Assembly: GCA_021776435.1 (NCBI GenBank)
Contig: JAJFFW010000079.1
Coordinates: forward strand, 1 to 48,273
Direction of reading: 5' to 3'
Origin: Parvularculaceae bacterium
GTDB taxonomy: Bacteria; Pseudomonadota; Alphaproteobacteria; Caulobacterales; Parvularculaceae
Length of the DNA: 48,273 nt
This document shows, piece after piece, positions 10,689-18,941 of the stretch (position 1 is the first letter of the stretch; each line of letters starts with the position of its first letter). The notes under the pieces were generated by a model that made no database searches, was not told the DNA's origin, and was given only the letters and a program-made list of their open reading frames with translations. Both the position numbers and the translations under genes were made by a program.

Positions 10689-11063
10689 TTATTCTACGAC
10701 TGCAAGATCCGCCATTGCGAGCGCTCGAAGTATGATCGCATCATCAAGATTTGGATCACGCTGAGCTGGTATTACGTCCGGATCTCCAAATACGGCGACA
10801 AATTGATCGGCCGTGAGCAATTGCGCACCAACAAGAGGCCGAAGGTCAGTCTTTTTTTCTGCGATCTTGGCAAGCCGTTCTGGACTCTCAAGATACGCAA
10901 TCTCCGCCCGCAAGGTCTGTATTTTGCGCAGTTCCTGAGCCTTTTCCTGTTGAAGCTTATAGATGTCTTGTCTGGTTTCACGCACCGAAACTTCGGCCTT
11001 ATAGCGACCGGCTGCGGCGGCGGCGAGAAGGAAGCAAAGAAATAACATTGTGATACGGATCAT
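10689..11063 (-). CDS. ftsL: Cell division protein FtsL
   Basis: FtsL is a small bitopic membrane protein that joins the FtsQLB complex and helps activate FtsWI. This 124-residue product has a short N-terminal membrane segment (IRITMLFLCFLLAAAAAG) and then a heptad-rich coiled coil of about 40 residues (KLQQEKAQELRKIQTLRAEI). The C-terminal part includes LESPERLAKIA, a pattern often seen in alphaproteobacterial FtsL. It begins 1 base after the rsmH stop and ends 15 bases before the ftsI start. FtsL sequences are poorly conserved, so the name rests on topology, size and position between rsmH and ftsI. Confidence 0.9.
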   Translation of the reverse strand: MIRITMLFLCFLLAAAAAGRYKAEVSVRETRQDIYKLQQEKAQELRKIQTLRAEIAYLESPERLAKIAEKKTDLRPLVGAQLLTADQFVAVFGDPDVIPAQRDPNLDDAIILRALAMADLAVVE

Positions 11064-11064
11064 A

Positions 11065-12078
11065 CTAAAAACTCCAGTCGCTCAACGCTTTAGATAGTTC
11101 AAACTGTGGAAGACCGAGTGTCGCAAAATCTGCACTGATCGCTGGCGCATCAAGTCGCACAGCAGCCCGCAACTTGGCGGATCGGGCGCGTGGGTTTTCG
11201 GAGATTTCATCTGCGCTGGGCGCTTGCGGCCTTGAAAATAGCAATCGAAAAGTCGGCTTAATACTTGCCTTAGGCGGCGCATGACGTGAAGGGGCGCCCG
11301 CCGCCAAACCGGACCGTTGATTTAAAAACCGCTTAACAATACGATCTTCTAAAGAGTGAAATGCAACGACCACAAGTCTCGCAGACGGACGCAAAAGTCG
11401 TTCACCCGCCGCTAATGACATCGCGAGTTGGCCTAACTCATCATTGACGAAGATTCTCAATGCCTGAAATACGCGCGTTGCCGGGTGGATCTTTTCTTTA
11501 CCTCTTGTCGGGGAGGCATTCTCTACAATTTGCGCCAACTGTTCGGTGGTTTCAATCGGACGGATTTCGCGCACCTTAACAATAGCCCGCGCAATCATTC
11601 TAGCGTGGCGTTCTTCGCCATATGCTTTGAAGATAATCGCTAAGTCGTGCGCCTCAGCGGTTCTGATGACGTCTGCCGCATCAGGCTTGCCACCATCCAT
11701 TCGCATCGATAATGGGCCATTATAACGAAAGGAAAACCCGCGTTCGGCTTCATCAAATTGCATCGACGAGACCCCAAGATCAAATACGATGCCATCAACA
11801 GCTTCAACGCCGAGCTCATTCAAGGCCGACTCCATTTGCGCAAATGGCCGGTTGATAAGTGACAACCGATCGCCATAAGCAGCCGACCATTCACTTGCGC
11901 GCTTTATAGCCGTTGGGTCTCGATCAAACGCATAAACTTTCGATTGAGCAGCGGCTAAAATTGCACGCGTATATCCGCCACCACCAAAAGTCGCATCCAC
12001 ATAGACCCCGCGATCAAATGGCGCGAGCGCCTCGATCGCTTCGGCTTCCATAACTGGCTCGTGTGAAAACGGGTTCAT
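11065..12078 (-). CDS. rsmH: 16S rRNA (cytosine-1402-N4)-methyltransferase RsmH (MraW)
   Basis: RsmH methylates N4 of C1402 in the 16S rRNA P site using S-adenosylmethionine. The 337-residue product starts with the typical HEPVMEAEAIEAL stretch, followed by the SAM-binding motif YVDATFGGGGYTRA. Then come VFDLGVSSMQFDEAERGFSF, PLSMRMD, the TRVFQALRIFVNDEL motif and VVVAFHSLEDRIVKRF. The start forms an ATGA overlap with the mraZ stop. Second gene of the dcw operon, as in most bacteria. Confidence 0.97.
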   Translation of the reverse strand: MNPFSHEPVMEAEAIEALAPFDRGVYVDATFGGGGYTRAILAAAQSKVYAFDRDPTAIKRASEWSAAYGDRLSLINRPFAQMESALNELGVEAVDGIVFDLGVSSMQFDEAERGFSFRYNGPLSMRMDGGKPDAADVIRTAEAHDLAIIFKAYGEERHARMIARAIVKVREIRPIETTEQLAQIVENASPTRGKEKIHPATRVFQALRIFVNDELGQLAMSLAAGERLLRPSARLVVVAFHSLEDRIVKRFLNQRSGLAAGAPSRHAPPKASIKPTFRLLFSRPQAPSADEISENPRARSAKLRAAVRLDAPAISADFATLGLPQFELSKALSDWSF

Positions 12079-12560
12079 TCCCCGCCCCCTCCGCTTCGCA
12101 CAATATTGCGAAGGCCTAATTTAGCTGGACCCGCATCCTTAATTGCTGCGGCGGAAATCACTTCGTATTGGGCTGGATTCCAGATCTGAAAATATTCGCC
12201 TCGCCCTGCAAAAGCCGCTTCACCATCAAGATGAGCATGCGCGCTCAATTTTTTTGGCAAGATAATTCGCCCCTCTGTGTCGAGAGTGACCACATAAGTC
12301 TGAGCCGTAATCGCAAGCTCAAGACTGCGACGCTCCGGTGAATAAGGGTCGAGCTGCGCGATCATCGCCTGCAGGTTCTCGATATAATCAATGCCGCCAC
12401 AATCAAGGCAGGGCTCGTCGCTTGAGGGAATACAATAAATCGCGTTGACGCGCTCCAGGTTGAGCGAGCGGCGAAAGACCGCTGGCGTTGCGATCCGTCC
12501 CTTCACGTCAACCTTATTGATGTGCGACCCATAAAAACAGGTCTCAGCGCCGCGTCGCAT
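12075..12560 (-). CDS. mraZ: Transcriptional regulator MraZ
   Basis: MraZ is a DNA-binding protein of the AbrB/SpoVT fold that controls its own dcw operon. The ATG at 12560 (161 residues) has a GGAG ribosome site; an in-frame GTG at 12581 could add seven residues. Two MraZ repeats are visible. The first begins near GSHINKVDVKGRIATPAVFRR. The second begins near YVVTLDTEGRIILPKKL, with the conserved D-x-x-GR-I/P pattern in both. The C-terminus is somewhat longer than in E. coli and ends in a glycine-rich tail. It is the first gene of the operon, and its predicted binding sites lie about 75-100 bases upstream. Confidence 0.95.
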   Translation of the reverse strand: MRRGAETCFYGSHINKVDVKGRIATPAVFRRSLNLERVNAIYCIPSSDEPCLDCGGIDYIENLQAMIAQLDPYSPERRSLELAITAQTYVVTLDTEGRIILPKKLSAHAHLDGEAAFAGRGEYFQIWNPAQYEVISAAAIKDAGPAKLGLRNIVRSGGGGE

Positions 12561-12635
12561 CCCGTATTTTCTCCGCCTCACCGCAACTTGAATTGGTCGC
12601 GGCGACCCTTCTAAGTGCCTTTTATCGACACTATT

Positions 12636-12666
12636 TGGGATAACATGGGATATTAGGGGCGGTCAA
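12636..12666 (-). promoter_or_regulatory. Putative dcw promoter with overlapping MraZ operator repeats
   Basis: Read on the plus strand, TGGGA (12636-12640), TGGGA (12646-12650) and GGGGC (12656-12660) recur with an exact 10-base period. That is the spacing known for MraZ boxes (TGGGN repeats with 5-base gaps); the third copy is imperfect. Read toward mraZ, TTGACC (12661-12666) and GTTATC (12639-12644) are 16 bases apart and could be the -35 and -10 of the operon promoter. The operator would then cover the -10 and the spacer, consistent with autorepression. The TGGG strand is the one opposite to transcription. Inferred from pattern only. Confidence 0.55.
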
Positions 12667-12761
12667 AGGATGATTCGCAAAAACACCATATTTTACCGAA
12701 TAATCCCCGTTCAAAAACGCAGGTAGCGAATCAGTCCGCGCTTCAGATCAAATATAATCGG

Positions 12762-12776
12762 TTAAGAAGTCATTAA
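12762..12776. promoter_or_regulatory. CtrA binding box TTAA-N7-TTAA
   Basis: The sequence reads TTAA-gaagtca-TTAA, a perfect match to the full CtrA recognition pattern. It lies 201 bases upstream of mraZ and 409 bases upstream of ctrA, so it could serve autoregulation of ctrA, cell-cycle control of the division operon, or both. A perfect 8-of-8 match within a 0.6-kb control region next to ctrA itself is unlikely to be chance, but occupancy is inferred. Confidence 0.65.
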
Positions 12777-13185
12777 TTTTTCACGAATTGAGGTTGGGAA
12801 ATGGCGATCGCATCGCCATGAGCGGAACCAGCCGCCAGAGTTAATTGATGAAAAATGCACCGCGCCATCGGGCTCTTTAATCAATCACTCGCCACACATT
12901 TCAGAAGAGAAAAGTATTAACGCGCGCCACCTTAAGCTCGCGTAAACTAGTGAATCGCTTTAGGGGTCCGGCCGATAGGAAACGTTAACGCGTTTCTCTG
13001 TTCACGAGTTTCGAGCGTACCGGCTCGGTAAGGTTCATTGTCGATCACTTAACGCATTTGCGAAAATGTGGGGGTAAACGGCGCCCCTGTTAACCTTTAT
13101 GAAAGCAAATCAACCTTACCCTTCAGCTGTTGCAGATAATTCGCGCCGCCCAAAAGGGGCTTCGCAGTAAATTAGGAGACAGGCA

Positions 13186-13878
13186 ATGCGGGTATTGCTG
13201 ATCGAGGATGACGGCGCCACGGCCCAGAGCATTGAACTGATGCTTAAATCGGACGGCTTTAATGTATACACGACGGACCTCGGTGAAGAGGGTGTCGATC
13301 TCGGCAAGGTCTATGATTACGACATCATTTTACTGGATTTAAACCTTCCTGACATGACAGGGTTCGATGTTCTTAAATCGCTGCGGGTTGCGAAGGTAAA
13401 CACCCCAATCCTCATCCTGACCGGACAAGGCGACATCGAAACAAAAGTTCGGGGGCTCGGTTTCGGCGCCGACGATTATATGACTAAGCCGTTCCACAAG
13501 GACGAGCTGGTGGCGCGCATTCATGCGATTGTCCGGCGTTCAAAGGGACATTCACAATCGGTCATCACGACAGGCGGTCTCATCGTCAATCTAGACGCCA
13601 AAACGGTTGAGGTCGCGGGTCAACGCGTCCACCTGACCGGCAAAGAATATCAGATGTTGGAATTGCTCTCGCTGCGCAAAGGAACGACACTGACCAAAGA
13701 AATGTTCCTGAACCATCTCTATGGCGGCATGGACGAGCCAGAGTTGAAAATTATCGATGTTTTCATATGCAAACTCCGCAAAAAACTCGCAGCCGCGACA
13801 ACTGGAGAGCATTACATCGAAACAGTTTGGGGCCGCGGCTATGTACTGCGAGACCCCGCCGAAGAAAAAGCCGCATAA
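13186..13878 (+). CDS. ctrA: Cell cycle master response regulator CtrA
   Basis: CtrA is an OmpR-type response regulator that controls cell-cycle, division, motility and pilus genes in Alphaproteobacteria and can silence the replication origin. The 230-residue product has a receiver domain with acidic pair D8-D9 and phosphoacceptor D51 (in [11 protein letters not shown]), then a winged-helix domain. That domain contains the nearly invariant [20 protein letters not shown] and [18 protein letters not shown] runs. It ends in Ala-Ala, the type of tail that ClpXP recognises in Caulobacter CtrA. An AGGAG ribosome site precedes the ATG. The gene ends at a strong hairpin terminator and converges on the chpT group, whose phosphotransferase is the known donor to CtrA. 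Confidence 0.98.
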   Translation: MRVLLIEDDGATAQSIELMLKSDGFNVYTTDLGEEGVDLGKVYDYDIILLDLNLPDMTGFDVLKSLRVAKVNTPILILTGQGDIETKVRGLGFGADDYMTKPFHKDELVARIHAIVRRSKGHSQSVITTGGLIVNLDAKTVEVAGQRVHLTGKEYQMLELLSLRKGTTLTKEMFLNHLYGGMDEPELKIIDVFICKLRKKLAAATTGEHYIETVWGRGYVLRDPAEEKAA

Positions 13879-13906
13879 CGGCGGATCTACTGCATTCTCT
13901 ACACGG

Positions 13907-13934
13907 AAAAGCGCTCTTAACGGGGTGCTTTTTT
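13907..13934 (+). terminator. Rho-independent terminator after ctrA
   Basis: A ten-pair stem (AAAAGCGCTC with GGGTGCTTTT, two G-U pairs) closes a six-base loop and runs into a T tract. It begins 28 bases after the ctrA stop. It should end ctrA transcripts before they enter the convergent receiver gene. Confidence 0.7.
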
Positions 13935-14001
13935 CTTGGCCTGACCGCAAAAGACATGCATTGAAATTAAGCGAGCGTAAAGTGACTTGAATTAGAGAGG
14001 C

Positions 14002-14406
14002 TTACGCTTGAGCAGAGTTGCTCACATCGCCGACATCAGCATCTACGATGCCTATTTCCACGAACTTCTCAGCAATAGTGGATTTATCGAACGGCTTCAA
14101 AATGTGATAGGGGGCGCCAGCTGCCCGAGCCAATGTGAATTGTTGCGGGTCATTTTCGGTGGCGCACAAGACAATCACAGGCCGTTTTTCCGGCTCAAGC
14201 CCACCGACACCACGAAGAAAATCCAGGGCTCCCATCGAAGGCAGGTCCCAATCAAGCAAGACAGCATCGGGTTTCTCGCGACGGCACTGATCAACTGCAT
14301 CAGCGGCATTTGCGGCTTCCCAGGGGGTGAGCCCGAGATCTGTCACAATGCGGGCGGCGATTTCGCGAATAACCGGGGAATCATCAACGATCAGACATGT
14401 CTTCAT
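14002..14406 (-). CDS. Single-domain response regulator (CheY-like receiver) next to chpT
   Basis: The 134-residue product is a stand-alone receiver domain without an output domain. It has the acidic pair D8-D9 (CLIVDDSP), phosphoacceptor D52 in VLLDWDLPSM, and the conserved lysine K104 in HILKPF. The ATG at 14406 has a GAGG ribosome site; the frame extends further upstream without receiver sequence. It lies 47 bases downstream of chpT on the same strand. ChpT in Caulobacter phosphorylates two receivers, CtrA and CpdR. This protein is not an obvious CpdR by its N-terminus but could be a further ChpT substrate. Its true partner cannot be told from sequence. Confidence 0.85.
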   Translation of the reverse strand: MKTCLIVDDSPVIREIAARIVTDLGLTPWEAANAADAVDQCRREKPDAVLLDWDLPSMGALDFLRGVGGLEPEKRPVIVLCATENDPQQFTLARAAGAPYHILKPFDKSTIAEKFVEIGIVDADVGDVSNSAQA

Positions 14407-14453
14407 AGCGATCCTCAAAAGTGTCGTACACTTCAATGGCGAACGCCTCACCT

Positions 14454-15134
14454 TCAGACAGTCTGCGCCCTGTCGGTTAGCTCAACGTTAACATTCACTT
14501 TTTCTTGATCTCCAAAGACCACCGCCAAAACAATTTCATCATTTTTGCGCACCGCAGAAACACTGCCGCCTTCAGCTCTCATAAGAACGCCGGCGATGTA
14601 GGCCGGTGTGAACTTGGGTTTCAGATCGTCAGCGTCACCTTCAAGGGTGGCGACAAATTCATCATTCAAAAATAGCCTGTCGCCTTCTACAACGATCCGG
14701 TAACCCGCACCGTCACCGGTCACCGAAATACGCCCTCCACGCGGTACGCAATCCGTCGCCGCATGAACAAGGATCAACAACGCCTTAACTCGGTTTTTGC
14801 GGGCCAATGCCGGTTCAACTCGCCAGTCGAGCTCAGCTTTGGTGAACTCGAAGATCTTCACCAGAACATTCTGCGCATCTTCAAGTTTGATTTCAGCGCC
14901 TGATCCGCCAGCGGCGCCATAGGCCAGTCTAGCATAAGTTAAAAGGGCGATCGCTTTGCCGGCGCCGGATCGCACCAAATCGATCGCAGCATCATGCATC
15001 CCCGCATCCATAGTCGGGTCATCCATCACTTCCAGACCAGAGCCAATGGCGCCAACCGGATTGATCAGATCATGACATACGCGGGAGGATAATAGAGCAG
15101 AAAGCGAAATCGGGTCTAAGGAGTGGGTCATCAT
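14454..15134 (-). CDS. chpT: Histidine phosphotransferase ChpT
   Basis: ChpT carries phosphate from the hybrid kinase CckA to CtrA and CpdR. The product (226 residues from the ATG at 15134) begins with the family signature LSALLSSRVCHDLINPVGAI, with the phosphorylated histidine at H21. A degenerate GHKL-like C-terminal domain follows, with ALLILVHAATDCVPRGG. Start choice is uncertain: ATG codons stand at 15134 and 15131, and an upstream TTG at 15155 has an AAAGG-like site. The gene is convergent with ctrA, with the receiver gene between. In Caulobacter chpT and ctrA are unlinked, so this neighbourhood is informative about the pathway. Confidence 0.93.
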   Translation of the reverse strand: MMTHSLDPISLSALLSSRVCHDLINPVGAIGSGLEVMDDPTMDAGMHDAAIDLVRSGAGKAIALLTYARLAYGAAGGSGAEIKLEDAQNVLVKIFEFTKAELDWRVEPALARKNRVKALLILVHAATDCVPRGGRISVTGDGAGYRIVVEGDRLFLNDEFVATLEGDADDLKPKFTPAYIAGVLMRAEGGSVSAVRKNDEIVLAVVFGDQEKVNVNVELTDRAQTV

Positions 15135-15201
15135 TCCGGTCTTTAAAAGAAACAAAGACCTTTTATCGGCGATTCGCGCGCGATGATACGCATGTTTCCA
15201 T

Positions 15202-15561
15202 TTAAGGCTTTTTCATCCACCGCCGTTGCTGGTCGCGCACGCATTGCCCCGAGGGCGCCTGCTCGATCAGCTTCTGCGCGGTTAGAGTCCCCGTCACTTC
15301 AATCGTAACGCCATTGCGTTGGGCGATCTCGGCGTAATAGGCCTTGCGCTGCTGATTGATGTCGCGAATCTCGCGCTTTAAACTTTCGCTTGCTTTCGCC
15401 TCATCAATGATCCCCAGGTAACCGTCAGCCTGTTCACCAGCGATACACTCGGTCTTCGCATGTTCTACCGTCGCACTGGCAGCAGCTGCATTCGCAATAG
15501 GAGATAGCGCGACAACCGCCAAGGCCGCAGCGACGACAATAGTGATGATAGTGTGTTTCAT
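15202..15561 (-). CDS. ydbL: YdbL-family periplasmic protein (DUF1318)
   Basis: This 119-residue protein has a clear signal peptide (MKHTIITIVVAAALAVVA, probable cleavage after ANA near residue 25) and a DUF1318-type mature part. That part includes QADGYLGIIDEA near residue 44 and then INQQRKAYYAEIAQRNGVT. In E. coli the order ydbH-ynbE-ydbL is the same. There YdbH and YnbE are thought to form a lipid bridge across the periplasm that YdbL tunes. An AAGGGAG ribosome site lies just upstream of the ATG, 21 bases after ynbE. The name is inferred from family resemblance and gene order. Confidence 0.85.
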   Translation of the reverse strand: MKHTIITIVVAAALAVVALSPIANAAAASATVEHAKTECIAGEQADGYLGIIDEAKASESLKREIRDINQQRKAYYAEIAQRNGVTIEVTGTLTAQKLIEQAPSGQCVRDQQRRWMKKP

Positions 15562-15582
15562 CGAATGTGCTCCCTTAAGCGC

Positions 15583-15792
15583 CTAGAAAATAGCGGGGTT
15601 GGCGGTGATCAGGTCATCAATTTCACGATCGAGCGTAACCCGCACTTCCTGATCGATCTTGACGTTCAAATTGATTTCGATCGGCTTGTCCGGCGCTTGC
15701 AGTTTGACCGTCGCGCAGGCGGAAAGCATCGCCGCCGCGGCCAGCGACGTCACGCCCAGACAAGTCCTTATTTTTTGAATTCTGGTCGCCAT
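15583..15792 (-). CDS. ynbE: YnbE-like small outer-membrane lipoprotein
   Basis: A 69-residue lipoprotein. The N-terminal signal ends in the lipobox L-S-A-C. The mature part contains KPIEINLNVKIDQEVRV, which is highly characteristic of YnbE. The ATG at 15792 follows an AGAGGG ribosome site; the frame extends further upstream without a signal sequence. It lies between the ydbH- and ydbL-type genes on the same strand. YnbE in E. coli stacks beta-strands onto YdbH to span the envelope; that role here is inferred. Confidence 0.87.
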   Translation of the reverse strand: MATRIQKIRTCLGVTSLAAAAMLSACATVKLQAPDKPIEINLNVKIDQEVRVTLDREIDDLITANPAIF

Positions 15793-15891
15793 GATCGCGC
15801 CCTCTTTCTCGGGGCGGTCATGCCCCATTTCGAGACTTATACCATAATCGCGCCGTTTGGCGAAAAGGCGGCGGAGTGATGGCCGTCCGCC

Positions 15892-18723
15892 TTATTGACC
15901 CGACCGATCCTGCCGTTTCAGCCGCTCATATTGCAGATGGAAATCGGTCGACACCCGCGCCTGGTCGATCAGCGCCAGAAGCGGGGCTTCGATGCTGATC
16001 CGATAAATAATCGGCGCGACGACGCTTTGGTCCTGCAAGGTGATGTCATTGGCGCCTTCGAAAATAACCCGGATATCAAGGTCGCCGTCGAGCGGCCCGT
16101 TGATTTTCGCCGTCAATTTGTCGAAATGCAGCTCGCGCAGGAGGTCGAACGCCATCCGGGCATTCTCGTTCACCGCCGCCGCCGCTTTGACCGCATCGCC
16201 GGCATAGCGGATAATGCCCGGCCCAGCCGCACTGAGCTCGCCGTTTTCGATGCGGGCCTTGCCATCTTCGATGATCAGCGGCAGCACGCCGTCAACGACG
16301 CCCTCGCCCGACAGGCTTTTGATCTTGAGATATTCCAGCAATTGCGAAAGATCGACGCTGGCTGCGCGCAGCGGCGCCGTCACCTTGTCGCCGGTGAGCG
16401 ACGCGGTCGCCTCATAAACACCAATCCGCCCGCCAAACCACGGAAATTCGCCGTGATGGAGTTGCAGTGTTTCATCGCCCGGCATTTCAAAAATAATCTC
16501 GCCATTTTCGAGCTTGAGCGCATCGAGGTCAACGGTCTTGAGACTGACGGTTTGCGGCCCTTCCGACGCCAGCGGCGACAGGCTGGAAAAACGCAAGTTT
16601 CCGCTGAGCCCATCGGTTTTGCTCACGGCGCGGCCCGGCCCCTGAAACGAAACATCGTCGAGATCTATGACTGCTGACGATTGAAATTCATCTGGCGTCT
16701 TCCCCCACGAAGCATGTGCTACCACTGACGATGCGCCCGACATATTGCGGGCCAAACCGTAAAGCGGGGAGATGACACGGGAGGGCTGAAACCCGATTGG
16801 ACTGAAAATCAACAGGCCTGAATCATAGGTCGCCTTGCCTTTACCCGTCATCATATCATGCATACCCGCACCGTTACCTAGCGGGGCGCCCTCCAGAGAA
16901 ACAATATCAAAATCAAACTGCACCTGATCATCAACGAGCGTCGCAATGCCAGAGCCGACCACGGGTTCAACCTGTTGGTTGCCCCCGGCTTGAGAAATAC
17001 GCATAGCGGTGAAGCGAGATTTCCCGCTCAATGCATCGCCCTCAAGCGCCGCATCAAAAGCGCCTGTCATAGCCGAGAGGTTTAGCACTTTATTGATCAA
17101 AAGGCGCCCCCCCGCGAAGCGCCCACTCACTGTTGTATGGCGACGGTCTGGGGTATAAAGAGCAGTGAAATCGACTTCTGGCGGCGCCCCCTCAATTGTC
17201 GTGTCACCGAGTTTATATCGCACGCTTTTCGCTGAGATGATGCCGCCCACTTTTGCCACGGGAGCTCCCTCCCATTCAAGGGTCAGATATGGATCGTCAC
17301 TCCTGCAAAGTCCGACTTTGTTAAGAACAGTTATCTCGCTCAACCCTTGCAGAACCAATTCGGCGCCTGCAAAATGGACGCAACTATCGGCGATGGAATC
17401 GAGCACGACGCGTTTCTCTGCGAAGACTGAGTTGAGACGGAATGGCGCATCAATCACTGAGTCCTTAATTGTCAGTTGGCCAATGGTCGCCCGTCGAATG
17501 GTCGTTTTCAGTGACAGTTCAGCACCAATCATATTCGCTGATGCTGTGCCTTTGGCCGCCAGGATACTCGGGCCTAATACGGTTGTATCAAGAGTCAGGT
17601 CGTTAATGTCGGCGTCCATATCAAATTGCCATCCTCCACCGGAGACGCTTGCTGCGGAGACTTTCCCCGTCGCATTAACGTCACCTCCCGAAAGTTTGAC
17701 CTGGAATGACGTTTCGCCAGCATCATCGCCCAATACGGCAATCGGTTTGTTATCAAGGCTTTCCAAAACGAGTTCAGCGCCGTTGTCGGCCATAATGCGC
17801 AATGGCTCCTGGCCGAAGACTGTCAATCCACCACGCTCAAACATGGCGCGAAATTCTCCGCTGATGGACAGGACAGAAACAGGAGCGCCCAACATCCCAG
17901 CGCTGTCGCTGGCTACAAATTCAGAGATTATTGGCGAGTCTGAGGATATGAGTTCAGCGGATCGAATGCCAATCAGTATCTCTCCTGAGAGCGCATCGAC
18001 TTCACCGCGCATCGCCGCGCGCCAGGGTGCGCCGTCAACATTCATTTCAATTTTAACATTGCGAAGGGCGCCTGAGGATGCACCCAAATCGCCAAAGTAG
18101 TCCGCCACTGCACGCACTGATCCTGTTTTCTCTAATTCGATCTCTGCCTTGAAAGCTGCGTGTTCAAAAAGTAACTCGCGATAGGCGAAATGGTCCGTAT
18201 CAAGCTGAAGATTGAAGACGCCTCCGTTATCGATATCTAATGCGCCCGTGAGATTGCCCAGAACGTTGCCATTTAAACCTGTAATGAGAAGATCCAAGCT
18301 CTCTAAGGTCACAACGTCGAAAGGTAGCTTTGCATTGGAAGGGGTTCCGTCGCCGTCAACGGATTCAATACCTCCCAAACGTATCTGGCCGTGTTCGTCT
18401 ATATCTGCTCTTACGCCACCCGGACCAAGGCGAATGTGCTCTACACGCCGCAAATTGAAGAGCGCACGCCAGTCGTAATCCACCTCAATCGAAGCAAAAA
18501 AGAACTGAGGCGCCGACGGATTCTCCCCCGCAGCCACATCCGCCAATCGTAACGTGTTCAAAGAAACATTAGTGACGCGAAGCTGTGGATTTTCGAGCCC
18601 TTCACGCACCATGGCCTGGCGCAAAACCAGACCGGTCAACTGTGCGCGGAAAAGGAATACACCCACCGCCACGAGAATGACGATGATCAGGAGTCCTAAA
18701 ATGGCACGCCCGGCCAGACGCAT
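15892..18723 (-). CDS. ydbH: YdbH-like AsmA-family envelope lipid-transport protein
   Basis: This 943-residue protein begins with a membrane anchor (residues about 5-25, AILGLLIIVILVAVGVFLF) and continues as a very long beta-rich periplasmic region, typical of AsmA-like bridges that move phospholipid between inner and outer membranes. The conserved YdbH-type C-terminal half includes LLEYLKIKSLSGEGVVDG and later GELSAAGPGIIRY. I chose the ATG at 18723, right before the membrane segment; a GGAAGGGG site lies about 12 bases upstream. The upstream part of the frame overlaps the divergent promoter region. The 3' third is visibly richer in GC than the 5' two thirds. It forms a unit with the ynbE and ydbL genes. 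Confidence 0.85.
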   Translation of the reverse strand: MRLAGRAILGLLIIVILVAVGVFLFRAQLTGLVLRQAMVREGLENPQLRVTNVSLNTLRLADVAAGENPSAPQFFFASIEVDYDWRALFNLRRVEHIRLGPGGVRADIDEHGQIRLGGIESVDGDGTPSNAKLPFDVVTLESLDLLITGLNGNVLGNLTGALDIDNGGVFNLQLDTDHFAYRELLFEHAAFKAEIELEKTGSVRAVADYFGDLGASSGALRNVKIEMNVDGAPWRAAMRGEVDALSGEILIGIRSAELISSDSPIISEFVASDSAGMLGAPVSVLSISGEFRAMFERGGLTVFGQEPLRIMADNGAELVLESLDNKPIAVLGDDAGETSFQVKLSGGDVNATGKVSAASVSGGGWQFDMDADINDLTLDTTVLGPSILAAKGTASANMIGAELSLKTTIRRATIGQLTIKDSVIDAPFRLNSVFAEKRVVLDSIADSCVHFAGAELVLQGLSEITVLNKVGLCRSDDPYLTLEWEGAPVAKVGGIISAKSVRYKLGDTTIEGAPPEVDFTALYTPDRRHTTVSGRFAGGRLLINKVLNLSAMTGAFDAALEGDALSGKSRFTAMRISQAGGNQQVEPVVGSGIATLVDDQVQFDFDIVSLEGAPLGNGAGMHDMMTGKGKATYDSGLLIFSPIGFQPSRVISPLYGLARNMSGASSVVAHASWGKTPDEFQSSAVIDLDDVSFQGPGRAVSKTDGLSGNLRFSSLSPLASEGPQTVSLKTVDLDALKLENGEIIFEMPGDETLQLHHGEFPWFGGRIGVYEATASLTGDKVTAPLRAASVDLSQLLEYLKIKSLSGEGVVDGVLPLIIEDGKARIENGELSAAGPGIIRYAGDAVKAAAAVNENARMAFDLLRELHFDKLTAKINGPLDGDLDIRVIFEGANDITLQDQSVVAPIIYRISIEAPLLALIDQARVSTDFHLQYERLKRQDRSGQ

Positions 18724-18941
18724 GAACGATGCTGCCCCTTCCAAAATAGTTTCAAACGGACGGCTCACCGTCAGCAATTGGTAAAGCCTAAAAGGCTCTA
18801 ATTCGCCGCGGCGCCCACCTTGCAACGCCAAGCATGCAGAAAAAAAGGCGCTTTGGCGAGCTTTGCAGGGATTCTCGCCCATAGGCTGTTATTGACACGA
18901 CGAACGCACAATCACAGAGTGGCGACCAAATCAGGGGGCGT

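Larger units (their letters stand above)
12561..13185. other. Divergent mraZ/ctrA control region
   Basis: This 0.6-kb spacer between the divergent mraZ and ctrA genes holds no convincing gene. Besides the MraZ repeats it contains a CtrA box at 12762-12776, several isolated TTAA half sites, and three GANTC methylation sites at 12672-12676, 12728-12732 and 12952-12956. About 2.4 GANTC sites would be expected in this length by chance, so their number alone is not remarkable. The arrangement recalls the CtrA- and CcrM-controlled ctrA promoter of Caulobacter. No RNase P RNA signature was found here. Confidence 0.6.

Noticed and set aside
12582-13185. Possible RNase P RNA gene upstream of mraZ
   Set aside because: No conserved P4 or GAGGAAAGTCC-type segment is visible, and the spacer is dominated by binding-site motifs.
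14477-14491. TTAG-N7-TTAA motif at the end of chpT, upstream of the receiver gene
   Set aside because: It matches a CtrA box at seven of eight positions but lies within chpT coding sequence. Kept only as a weak possibility.
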